Assembly: GCF_000711955.1 (NCBI RefSeq)
Contig: NZ_JONR01000047.1
Span: forward strand, 1 to 33,894
From: Nevskia soli DSM 19509
GTDB taxonomy: Bacteria > Pseudomonadota > Gammaproteobacteria > Nevskiales > Nevskiaceae
Direction: 5' to 3'
DNA: 33,894 nucleotides
A program made the translations under genes and the position numbers. Position 1 is the first letter of the stretch. Every line of letters starts with the position of its first letter. The notes under the pieces were generated by a model. That model worked only from the letters and a program-made list of their open reading frames with translations. It had not been told where the DNA came from and searched no databases. Shown here piece after piece: positions 1 through 6,240 of this stretch.

Positions 1-209
1 TGCTGCGTCGACGGCAGCGTGAACTGCGTAGCTTTCTCCTGTCCAGAGAGCCATCTCAAGGCGGCTTTGGCAGTGAATAAATTTGCGGCGTGCGCCGAAC
101 CCGTATCTTTGCGGCAGTATTCGCAATGACACAGGTAGAAGCGTTCAAAGTCTCCGTCGATTTCAAACCTGACAGCCGCACAAAGGCAAGAACCGGAATG
201 CTTGGTCAC
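1..209 (-). CDS. GFA-family (glutathione-dependent formaldehyde-activating-like) zinc protein, 3' end outside window
   Basis: Only the first 69 codons lie in the window; the gene runs off the left edge. The translation begins VTKHSGSCLCAAVRFEID and continues with CHCEYCRKDTGSAHAANLF. The CxC pair followed by CHCxxC and a conserved small-residue/Asn-Leu-Phe stretch is the signature of the GFA / Mss4-like zinc fold. Family members bind structural zinc and are named after a glutathione S-hydroxymethyltransferase role, but most are uncharacterised, so the substrate here is unknown. I chose the GTG start at 209 because AGAGGAG lies about 8 bases upstream and the protein would begin at the usual family N-terminus. 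The GTG overlaps the TGA of the preceding small ORF by a GTGA junction. Confident in family, not in function. Confidence 0.8.
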   Translation of the reverse strand, partial: MTKHSGSCLCAAVRFEIDGDFERFYLCHCEYCRKDTGSAHAANLFTAKAALRWLSGQEKATQFTLPSTQ

Positions 210-424
210 GTAGCGTGCTCCTCTGTCGCCCTACGCTGAATGAACCACATCGGCTGGAATCGCATTTGCGGTTCAACAGGCCTCCACTCTACTTCTGAGC
301 CGATCCAGATTTCCAACTCCAGTGGCTGCCGCATTTGGCTGCTCGGGAGCGGTCGTTTACCAAGGGCGGCTTCGGGCCGACTGCTGCCGATTCGATGAGC
401 GGGGTGTCTCCTGCCATCCTGCAT
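206..424 (-). CDS. Small hypothetical ORF (72 aa) between the broken secreted-protein gene and the GFA gene
   Basis: ATG at 424 directly follows the TGA of the upstream gene, and its own TGA overlaps the GTG of the GFA gene. This tight packing suits translational coupling, but may be accidental. The protein is Arg/Pro-rich with a C-terminal part around PLELEIWIGSEVEWRP. I recognise no domain, signal peptide or membrane segment, and there is no good ribosome site of its own. It may equally be non-coding sequence between two genes. Confidence 0.28.
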   Translation of the reverse strand: MQDGRRHPAHRIGSSRPEAALGKRPLPSSQMRQPLELEIWIGSEVEWRPVEPQMRFQPMWFIQRRATEEHAT

Positions 425-823
425 TCATGCCACCCCATTGACAATAAGATCATAGAGGTGACGCTGCTCGGGGTCATACTTGGCGTTGAAATAGCACGCA
501 CCTCCATCGTCCACTTCAAGCCATTGCTGAGCTAGGTCTCGCTGCCCGGTTCCCCAGTCGTTGCAGAAAGCATTGACATAAATAACTTTTCACCCGAGTG
601 CCGTGCTGCGACCTTGATATTGAAATCTGTAGTCGGACCATTTTGCAATCGTTCCGCGATTCTTTGCCGCAGAGGGAAGCTGCAATCGTAGTGCTGCTTC
701 GGCATCGCTAAGCTGCTCCGCTGTGGGATGCCACCTTCCCCCGGAGACCTCAATCCAGGTCGCTGCCTGTGCTGCCGCGAACACCGGCAGGGAAAAAGCG
801 AGAATGGCTGCTATAGCACGCAT
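425..823 (-). pseudogene. Secreted hypothetical protein interrupted by an in-frame TGA
   Basis: The reading frame starts at ATG 823 with a clear signal peptide (MRAIAAILAFSLPVFAAAQA, likely cut near AQA) and runs 77 codons to a TGA at 590-592. The same frame then stays open for 54 more codons to a TGA at 425-427, giving KVIYVNAFC, then DDGGACYFNAKYDP and a C-terminus YDLIVNGVA. The downstream part looks like real coding sequence: Cys pair, DDGG motif, no further stops. I therefore read this as one gene of about 132 residues broken by a single nonsense codon (for example GGA or CGA to TGA). No frameshift is needed. A sequencing error would look the same. An upstream AGGAG lies about 11 bases before the ATG. 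Function unknown; small periplasmic or secreted protein. Confidence 0.7.
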
Positions 824-916
824 TCAGATGGCACTCCTAAAGCTGCCGGTCGGTTATGACCACAATGGGCCGGACGAGGACGCTGAGCTTCAATGCCCGG
901 ATCTACCTTACGAGTT

Positions 917-1465
917 CTAACTGATGCCGTCAGGTTGAACACTGGGTGGATCCACTATGCAAACACCCCTACATGGGCGGGTACGGAATAGGGTAGGAGT
1001 GATAGGGACGGCTGTTTCATTACACCTAAAAGTGGGATAGAAGAGCAGAAAATCTGCTGGAATCTGAGACAGTTCTATTAGCCTCAATCCGAGTCGCCGT
1101 TGTACAGACTCCGCATTAATCAATGGTGATACGAATCTTTGTGTTGGCGCGTCTGGCCAGCCCACTCCTCCTTTGGAGGCAACTTCTAGCTCGCGGATTG
1201 GCATGCGAATGAGTCCGTCCGGGACAATGCACTCAAAGTCCCCCTCCACTTCGACGCGGGCGCCAGGCGCAAGCATCAATGCAACGGAAAAATATATTGC
1301 CTTCGTAACATGCGATGGCGATAGCAGGATCATATGACTTCCGCCACCGAGCGCGACCGTAACCCCGCCGAGCTCAGTTTTTCCAGAATCGAATGAAAAT
1401 AGCTGCCTCCTGGCTGAGGTGTCGCGCTGCAGTTGGTTCTTCAGCTCATCTATTTCTTCGAACAT
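917..1465 (-). CDS. Hypothetical protein (about 182 aa)
   Basis: Protein starting MFEEIDELKNQLQRDTSARRQLFSFDSGK. The ATG at 1465 has GGGTAGG about 9 bases upstream, better spaced than the in-frame GTG at 1471. The first 15 or so residues could form a short helix or coiled coil; the middle has a hydrophobic strand-like segment (YFSVALMLAPGARVEVEGDFECIV). No signal peptide, clear membrane helix or known motif was recognised. Base composition is less GC-rich than the metabolic genes further right, as for its neighbours on this strand. It sits 93 bases upstream of the broken secreted-protein gene. Real gene likely because of length and start, function unknown. Confidence 0.5.
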   Translation of the reverse strand: MFEEIDELKNQLQRDTSARRQLFSFDSGKTELGGVTVALGGGSHMILLSPSHVTKAIYFSVALMLAPGARVEVEGDFECIVPDGLIRMPIRELEVASKGGVGWPDAPTQRFVSPLINAESVQRRLGLRLIELSQIPADFLLFYPTFRCNETAVPITPTLFRTRPCRGVCIVDPPSVQPDGIS

Positions 1466-1488
1466 GCGCACTAGCCTACCCGAAAGCT

Positions 1489-1504
1489 GCCGGTCACGAC
1501 CGGC
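1489..1504. repeat. Short perfect inverted repeat GCCGGTC-AC-GACCGGC
   Basis: Arms 1489-1495 and 1498-1504 are exact reverse complements around a 2-base centre. A related but degenerate sequence (CTGCCGGTCGGTTATGACC) occurs near 843-861, also just upstream of a minus-strand gene. Could be a regulatory dyad or a decayed dispersed repeat. Confidence 0.4.
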
Positions 1505-1606
1505 TGCTCAGGACCGGCTGCTGCTGATTGTAGCGCCATGCCTGGCGTGCCAGCCACGGTCTTCGGCCTCTGAAAGTCGCCGCCGAAAGCAGCCAGATAG
1601 GCGGCG

Positions 1607-2023
1607 TTACGCCGAGAGCAGCTTCTTCAGCATGTTCTTCTTGGCGATGTCCGGCTTATAGGGCACGTACTCCTCGAGCTGTACCAGTAGCTCCAACCAG
1701 CGCTTCAGAAAGTCACTATCGCGCTGGAGTCGCTTCTTTGACGTTACCCATTCGGACTCACAGTTTTCTAGCAATGCACGAATTTTGTTCGATTCGGACC
1801 AGCAGGCGCCGCACAGAATGCGTCGTTGATCAACACTCGCTTTCTTCACTTCAAACGTGTACTTCTGATCCTCTGCCGTAAAGACGCTTGGCGCTTTGCA
1901 TCGCCAGCAGACGTAATCAATGTCGGTATACTCGCGCTTGTAGTGATAGGAAATAGAGTGTTTGCTCTTCTCCGACCAATGCCCCGGATCAGCTGGAACT
2001 GATGACTTAACACGCTCGTCCAC
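1607..2023 (-). CDS. Zinc-ribbon protein (zf-trcl / PF13451-like)
   Basis: A 138-residue protein. Cys39-x2-Cys42 (CWRC) and Cys71-x2-Cys74 (CGAC) sit about 29 residues apart in the context YTDIDYVCWRCKAPSVFT and DQRRILCGACW. This matches the 'probable zinc-ribbon' family in which YxDxxYxCxxCxxxxxFTAxxQ precedes the second knuckle. The remaining C-terminal half is charged and helical (SEWVTSKKRLQRDSDFLKRW). Family function is unknown; nucleic-acid or protein binding is possible. The start is a GTG at 2023 with GAGGGG upstream. The gene lies alone, 135 bases or more from its neighbours, in the AT-richer left part of the window. Confidence 0.72.
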   Translation of the reverse strand: MDERVKSSVPADPGHWSEKSKHSISYHYKREYTDIDYVCWRCKAPSVFTAEDQKYTFEVKKASVDQRRILCGACWSESNKIRALLENCESEWVTSKKRLQRDSDFLKRWLELLVQLEEYVPYKPDIAKKNMLKKLLSA

Positions 2024-2248
2024 GGATGTAGCCCCTCAAGTCGCTCAATGCCCCGATATTAAGGCTGATCAATTTGCGGTGTCAGGACCGTCCCTTCATG
2101 GCCGGCCGGAGGGGGCTGGTGACATCCATGATCAGCCGGAACGGCCTGAAATCATCTGATCGGCGAGCTTGTGGCGCCGACAAGATTTGGCGGCAGGTCG
2201 ATCCAGGGCGCCTCACTCCCACCCTATGATGCCTGGCGTGCATCCGAA

Positions 2249-2338
2249 TCCCTCCCTTGATACAGATTGCTGAGCGATTCACTCGTGACATTCGGAAAGG
2301 CAATTCGTGCAATGCGATTCATGGGAGCCGACGAGCCT
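2249..2338. repeat. Degenerate copy of dispersed repeat family A
   Basis: The pattern CCCTCCCTTGATAC ... CACTCGTGACATTCGGAAAG ... GCGATTCATGGGAGCC follows, with substitutions, the better copy at 7788-7880. It is the most decayed of four copies. Together with 2346-2386 it occupies the gene-free stretch 2024-2371, in which I see no coding sequence. Confidence 0.55.
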
Positions 2339-2345
2339 ATCCGCT

Positions 2346-2386
2346 GTTCCGGACCAGATCCTTCGTTGCGCTCAAGATGACAAAGA
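2346..2386. repeat. Dispersed-repeat half: AGATCCTTCGTTGCGCTCAAGATGAC type
   Basis: The sequence around GATCCTTCGTTGCGCTC then AAGATGACAAAG resembles a repeat common in many proteobacterial intergenic regions (ATCCTTCGCTGCGCTCAGGATGAC type, recalled knowledge). It lies just past the stop of the AraC-type gene. Confidence 0.45.
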
Positions 2387-3397
2387 TCTGCGGCGCCAGG
2401 CATTCGGCGATTGGCCGGTCCAGCGGCGGAAGGAGCGGCTGAAGGCGCTTTGCTCGGAGAAGCCGAGCAGTTGGGCAATTTCCGCCAGGCGCAGGCGCGG
2501 GTCGCGCAGGTAGTCCTCGGCAAGGCGCTGGCGAGTACGTTCGCGCAGGCCGCGGAAATTGCAGCCTTCCTTTTCCAGGCGGCGATGCAGGGTGCGCGGC
2601 GTGGTGTGCAGGGCCGCTGCGACCCGCTCGAGGGTCGGCTCGCCTTCGCGGCTCTGGGTGGCGATGCAGCGGCATACGGCCTGCTCGATGCTGTCGCCGG
2701 ACGGCAATTCACCGAGCAGGGCGTCGGCCTGTTGTTGCAGCAGGGCCAGTAGCGCGGCGTCGGGCTGGCGCAGGGGCAAAGCGAGCAAGCGCTGGGGGAA
2801 GCGCACCACGGTGTGCGGCTGTTCGAACTTCACCGGACAACCGAAATGATCGCGGTAGGGTTTCAGGCTGGCGGGCGCGGCGTTGACGAAGCACACCTCC
2901 TCGGGCGGAAAGGCATGGCCGGTGAGATCGCGTGCCATCTGCACCAGGGCGGCGATGGCGGTTTCGTCGGCGAGGGCACCGGGACGGCCCTGTTCCACGC
3001 CCCACTCCAGCACCACCGAGGTCTTCTCGAGGCGGTAGCGCATCGGGTTGACGTCGTAGATCAGGCGCTGGTACTGCTGCAGGCGCTGCAGGGCGGCGCC
3101 GAGGTTGCCGCAGGCCAACAGGACGTAGCCGATGACGCCGAAGTGGGCGGGCGTGATGCTGCGGCCCAGATGCAGGCCGAGGAGCGGGTCACCAAGCCGG
3201 GCCGCGGCCTTTTCCAGCAGTAGCCGCCAGCGTTCCACCGGGTAGCGGCCGAGGCCGCGGTCCACGGCTTCGGGCGGCGGTTCCTTCAGCAGCTTCTTCG
3301 CATCGAGGCCTTGGTGCTCCAGGTATTCGTAGAGCAGGCGCACGTAGGTGCTGGGCACTACGCCCTGTGCCGCAACCGCCGTTGCGCTTCTGGCCAT
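2372..3397 (-). CDS. AraC-family transcriptional regulator (arabinose_bd-type N-terminal domain)
   Basis: A 341-residue DNA-binding regulator. Residues about 15-200 resemble the PF12625-type ligand domain found in one AraC group (GLGRYPVERWRLLLEKAAARLGDPLLGLHLG, then HFGVIGYVLLACGNLGAAL). Residues about 250-335 form the double helix-turn-helix: LERVAAALHTTPRTLHRRL, then LAEIAQLLGFSEQSAFSRS and FRRWTGQSPNAWRR. Start at ATG 3397 (MARSATAVAAQG) because longer versions read back into the divergent gene. It is divergent from the sterol desaturase-like gene (94-base gap), so it probably controls that gene and itself. The ligand is not predictable; relatives in this group often sense amino acids, lipids or hydrophobic compounds (inference). 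Confidence 0.85.
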   Translation of the reverse strand: MARSATAVAAQGVVPSTYVRLLYEYLEHQGLDAKKLLKEPPPEAVDRGLGRYPVERWRLLLEKAAARLGDPLLGLHLGRSITPAHFGVIGYVLLACGNLGAALQRLQQYQRLIYDVNPMRYRLEKTSVVLEWGVEQGRPGALADETAIAALVQMARDLTGHAFPPEEVCFVNAAPASLKPYRDHFGCPVKFEQPHTVVRFPQRLLALPLRQPDAALLALLQQQADALLGELPSGDSIEQAVCRCIATQSREGEPTLERVAAALHTTPRTLHRRLEKEGCNFRGLRERTRQRLAEDYLRDPRLRLAEIAQLLGFSEQSAFSRSFRRWTGQSPNAWRRRSLSS

Positions 3398-3491
3398 GGC
3401 GAGAAGTGTCAAAAATTTGTCCGGCGCAGTCAATCCCCGGACGCCCGCTCCGGCCAACAATGCCAGGGTCGAAAATCCTGGAGGACGGGCG
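3398..3491. promoter_or_regulatory. Divergent promoter region between AraC regulator and sterol desaturase gene
   Basis: A 94-base spacer between two start codons facing outward, with an AT-rich stretch GTGTCAAAAATTTGTCC at about 3406-3422. It must hold promoters for one or both genes. No exact dyad or -35/-10 pair stands out. GGAGG lies 7 bases before the 3492 ATG. Confidence 0.5.
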
Positions 3492-4370
3492 ATGATGGAG
3501 TGGATGCTGGGCTTGCAGGCCCTGGTGGGCCAGAACGCGGACTGGAAGCAGCTGATGCTGACGGCGATGACGCCGCTGTTCCTGCTCGGCTTCGTGGCGG
3601 AGTGGCTGGCGATGCGCCGGCGCGGCAGCCTGGGGCAGTTCCAGTGGAAGGACATCCTGGCCAACCTGAGCCTGGGCGCGGCCTACCAGGTATTCGAGCT
3701 GGGCGCCTATGCCCTGGTCACCGGTGCGGCGGCGCTATGGTTCTACGGGCACCGCATCTGGACCATTCCGGCGAATGCCTGGACCATCCTGCCGATCTTC
3801 GTCGGCGTGGAGTTCTGCTACTACTGGTTTCACCGCACCAGCCACCGCGTGCGCTGGTTCTGGAGCGCGCACGTGGTGCACCACTCCGGCGAGCGCATGA
3901 ACATGACCACGGCGATGCGGCAGAGCCTGCTCTACTCGGTCACCGGCTGGTGGCTGTTCTTCATGCCGCTGGTGCTGCTGGGGGTGCATCCGGCGGTGGT
4001 GTTCTTCCTGTATGCCTGCGACCTGACTTACCAGTTCTTCATCCATACGGAGAGCGTGGGCAGGTTGCCGCCCTGGGTGGAATTCATCTTCGATACGCCG
4101 AGCAATCACCGGGTGCACCATGGGCGCAATCCGCAGTACATCGACAAGAACTATGGCGGGGTGCTGATCGTGTTCGACCGGCTGTTCGGGACTTATGAGG
4201 CGGAAGCGGAGCGGGTGGATTACGGGGTGGTGCGACAGGTGCGGTCGTACAACCTGTTCACGCTGAACTTCCATGAGTTCTTTGCGATGTGGCGGGAGGT
4301 GTTGCGGCCGGGGCCGCTGTGGTTGCGGCTGAAGCATTTGTGGGCGGGGCCGGAGTGGGTGAGGGAGTAA
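3492..4370 (+). CDS. Sterol desaturase / fatty-acid hydroxylase superfamily di-iron membrane enzyme
   Basis: A 292-residue integral membrane protein with the histidine clusters that bind the di-iron centre: HRTSH (HxxxH), HVVHH (HxxHH) and HRVHH preceded by Asn (NHRVHH). Four or more hydrophobic helices surround them (MLTAMTPLFLLGFVAEWLA; AYQVFELGAYALVTGAAALWF; LLYSVTGWWLFFMPLVLLGV). The family inserts oxygen or double bonds into sterols, fatty acids, carotenoids or alkylglycerols; the substrate is not readable here. The length matches bacterial members. The start at 3492 (MMEWMLG) has GGAGG at the right spacing; the upstream in-frame ATG would overlap the AraC gene. Probably regulated by the divergent AraC protein. 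Convergent with HMG-CoA reductase, so an isoprenoid link is possible but unproven. Confidence 0.88.
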   Translation: MMEWMLGLQALVGQNADWKQLMLTAMTPLFLLGFVAEWLAMRRRGSLGQFQWKDILANLSLGAAYQVFELGAYALVTGAAALWFYGHRIWTIPANAWTILPIFVGVEFCYYWFHRTSHRVRWFWSAHVVHHSGERMNMTTAMRQSLLYSVTGWWLFFMPLVLLGVHPAVVFFLYACDLTYQFFIHTESVGRLPPWVEFIFDTPSNHRVHHGRNPQYIDKNYGGVLIVFDRLFGTYEAEAERVDYGVVRQVRSYNLFTLNFHEFFAMWREVLRPGPLWLRLKHLWAGPEWVRE

Positions 4371-4417
4371 CGTTGCGGGCTGCGAGAAGCTGTGCGACCA
4401 AGGTCAGTTCATCCGAA

Positions 4418-4465
4418 GCCCACGTTCACCGATGCCTGGCTTCGCTTCCGCGGGAATGACGAAGG
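4418..4465. repeat. Single arm of a dispersed repeat (GCCTGGCTTCGCTTCCGCGG type)
   Basis: CGATGCCTGGCTTCGCTTCC followed by GCGGGAATGACGAAGG resembles one arm of the widespread CATTCCCGCGNAAGCGGGAATCC-type repeat. The partner arm is missing. Lies between convergent genes. Confidence 0.45.
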
Positions 4466-4483
4466 AGGATGGGTCCGTGTATG

Positions 4484-4530
4484 GCCCCTCGATACACCCG
4501 CTACGCGGGCACTCGGGGCGAACGGAGGTT
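4484..4530. repeat. Short copy of dispersed repeat family A with small hairpin
   Basis: CCCCTCGATACACCCGCTACG then CGGGCACTCGGGGCGAACGG is the shortest of four family A copies. CCCGC-TAC-GCGGG forms a 5-base stem. It sits between the convergent desaturase and HMG-CoA reductase genes and may help end transcription from either side. Confidence 0.6.
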
Positions 4531-4542
4531 TTCCGAGGACCT

Positions 4543-5748
4543 CTAAGGCCGATTGCGCCCTAGCTGATCATGGCTTGAGACCCAGTCGCCGTGCAGCACG
4601 GCGCTGCTCAGGGAGGTTTCGCCGGCCAGCACGGTGGCGGCGCAGATCTCGGCGAACTTGTTGGCTTTGCCCTGGCCGTAGCAGCCGAGCATTTCCAGAC
4701 ATTCGCGCTGGGTGGCGAGGCCGGTGCCGCCGCCGTAGGTGGCGACGATGAGCGAGGTGAGGGTGATGGACCAGTAGTAGTCGCCGTTGTCGAGCAGCTG
4801 GGCGTAGGTGACGGCGGCGTGGGATTCGGCGACGTTGGCCACGTCCTGGCCGGTGGCGATGAACAGGGCGGTGATGCCGTTGGCGGAATGTGCGCCGTTG
4901 TTGGCGGAGCCGGCCATGAAGGCGCCGGCCTGGGAGATCTGGCGGGCCTGGAACAGGTCACGGCCGGTGACGCCCATGATGCGCTTGAGGATCTCGTCCT
5001 TGAGCACCACCTCGGCCACGACGCGCTTGCCGCGGGTCAGGAGGGTGTTGATCTGGGAGTGCTTCTTGTCGGTGTCGATGTTGCCGGAGAGCAGGAAGTT
5101 GGGATGGTCCGGGTGGTTGAGCTGGATCCACTGGCAGGCGGCTAATGTGGCCTTGCCGACCATGTTCTGGCCGGCGGCGTCGCCGGTGCTGTAGTTGAAG
5201 CGCAGGTAGCGCAGCGGGCCGATGGCGTACTGACCGATGTGCGACAGCTTGCCGACGCGGGTGGTGGTTTCGGCGGCGGCCTTGATGCCTTCGAAATTGG
5301 CCGTGACCCAGTGGCCGAATTCGCGCGCCTGGAGGGCGTCGTCGAACTTGAATACCGGCGAGCGCTGCATGAAAGACTCGACCACCGTGGTCTTCACCCC
5401 GCCCGACTCGCTGAGCAGGCGCATGCCGCGGTTGTAGCTGGCGACGAGGGTACCCTCGGTGGTGGCCATGGGCACGTAGAAATCGCCCTGGGCGTGTTCG
5501 CCGTTGATGCGGACGGGGCCGGCGATGCCGATCGGCACCTGGGCCACGCCGGTGAAGTTCTCGATGTTGCCGGGCAGCACGGCGGGATCGAAGGAGTAGC
5601 GGCCGACGTGTTCCAGCGTAACGCCGGTCTGCGCCTGGACGAAGTCGCGGCGCGCGGTGGCAGCTCCGGGGGCATAGTCATTGTCCTTGCTGCGTGGGAC
5701 CTTGCGCGGTGCCGCGGTCGTCGATTGGGGCTTCGATTCGTTATTCAT
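4543..5748 (-). CDS. Hydroxymethylglutaryl-CoA reductase
   Basis: A 401-residue soluble catalytic domain. HMG-CoA reductase makes mevalonate from HMG-CoA with NAD(P)H (or runs in reverse). Diagnostic segments are ENFTGVAQVPIGIAGPV at 63-79, the glutamate motif ATTEGTLVAS (Glu98), the lysine motif TDKKHSQIN (Lys228/229), the aspartate motif GQDVANVAES (Asp302) and the C-terminal histidine SSHDQLGRNR (His393). GQDVANVAES and the C-terminal SSH...NR look closer to the class I (eukaryote-like) enzyme than to degradative class II, but lack a membrane anchor. Residues 1-25 are a polar tail. A strong ribosome site (GGAGGAGAGAG) precedes ATG 5748. No other mevalonate gene is visible here. It is divergent from the GH5 gene with a 492-base spacer containing repeated TTGTGACAA. 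Confidence 0.92.
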   Translation of the reverse strand: MNNESKPQSTTAAPRKVPRSKDNDYAPGAATARRDFVQAQTGVTLEHVGRYSFDPAVLPGNIENFTGVAQVPIGIAGPVRINGEHAQGDFYVPMATTEGTLVASYNRGMRLLSESGGVKTTVVESFMQRSPVFKFDDALQAREFGHWVTANFEGIKAAAETTTRVGKLSHIGQYAIGPLRYLRFNYSTGDAAGQNMVGKATLAACQWIQLNHPDHPNFLLSGNIDTDKKHSQINTLLTRGKRVVAEVVLKDEILKRIMGVTGRDLFQARQISQAGAFMAGSANNGAHSANGITALFIATGQDVANVAESHAAVTYAQLLDNGDYYWSITLTSLIVATYGGGTGLATQRECLEMLGCYGQGKANKFAEICAATVLAGETSLSSAVLHGDWVSSHDQLGRNRP

Positions 5749-5973
5749 GTGGGCTCTCTCCTCCGCCCGAACTTACCCCGTCCATCGCCATCGCGCCATG
5801 TCGCCGGAGACAGCGGGCCGGGGAGGTTCGGGGATTGTTTCAGAGACGGGAGCTTCGTCGCGCTCCTGCGTCAGACACTCGAGCGATCGGTTTTCGTGAT
5901 CCGCGCCAGCTCATTGCAAGATCATTTTCAGGGCAATTTTGCGCGGCGGGGGCGAATGCGGTGAAGTGGCCGC

Positions 5974-6207
5974 TTGTCACAATCGGAGGCGGCGGATCGC
6001 AAGCCTTGCGTGAAAGCATCAGCGGAATTTTGGCGCGATCCTCGCAAGCGCTTGAATAAAAAAGCCGCGATGAATTGTGACAACGGTACCCGCTGGTTTG
6101 TGACAGTCGATTGTGACAATTCCCTGCGTAGACCGTTGATCCCGTTGAACGAAACGTTTGGCTTTCACAATTCAAATGACCCAAAATAAGTCATTAAGCT
6201 GTCACAA
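5974..6207. promoter_or_regulatory. Array of TTGTGACAA-like boxes in the HMG-CoA reductase / GH5 divergent region
   Basis: Near-copies of a 9-base motif: TTGTCACAA at 5974-5982 (inverted orientation), TTGTGACAA at 6075-6083, TTGTGACAG at 6098-6106, TTGTGACAA at 6111-6119, and CTGTCACAA at 6199-6207 (inverted). TTTCACAATT near 6163 is a weaker match. The motif is itself nearly palindromic (TTGT-N-ACAA). Starts are 23 and 13 bases apart in the central cluster. The region 5749-6240 has no convincing gene, so repeated binding sites for a regulator of one or both flanking genes is the simplest reading. The regulator is unknown. Confidence 0.55.
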
Positions 6208-6240
6208 AGTGATGATAGCTCGCGCTCCTTAGGAACCTCG

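Noticed and set aside
590..592. TGA as selenocysteine codon
   Set aside because: No stem-loop of the bacterial SECIS type was apparent directly downstream, the position is followed by a plain KVIYVNA strand, and no redox motif surrounds it.
1..2340. Integron cassette array
   Set aside because: Small unrelated genes in one direction suggested it, but no attC-like pair (RYYYAAC with GTTRRRY) bounds each gene and no integrase is present.
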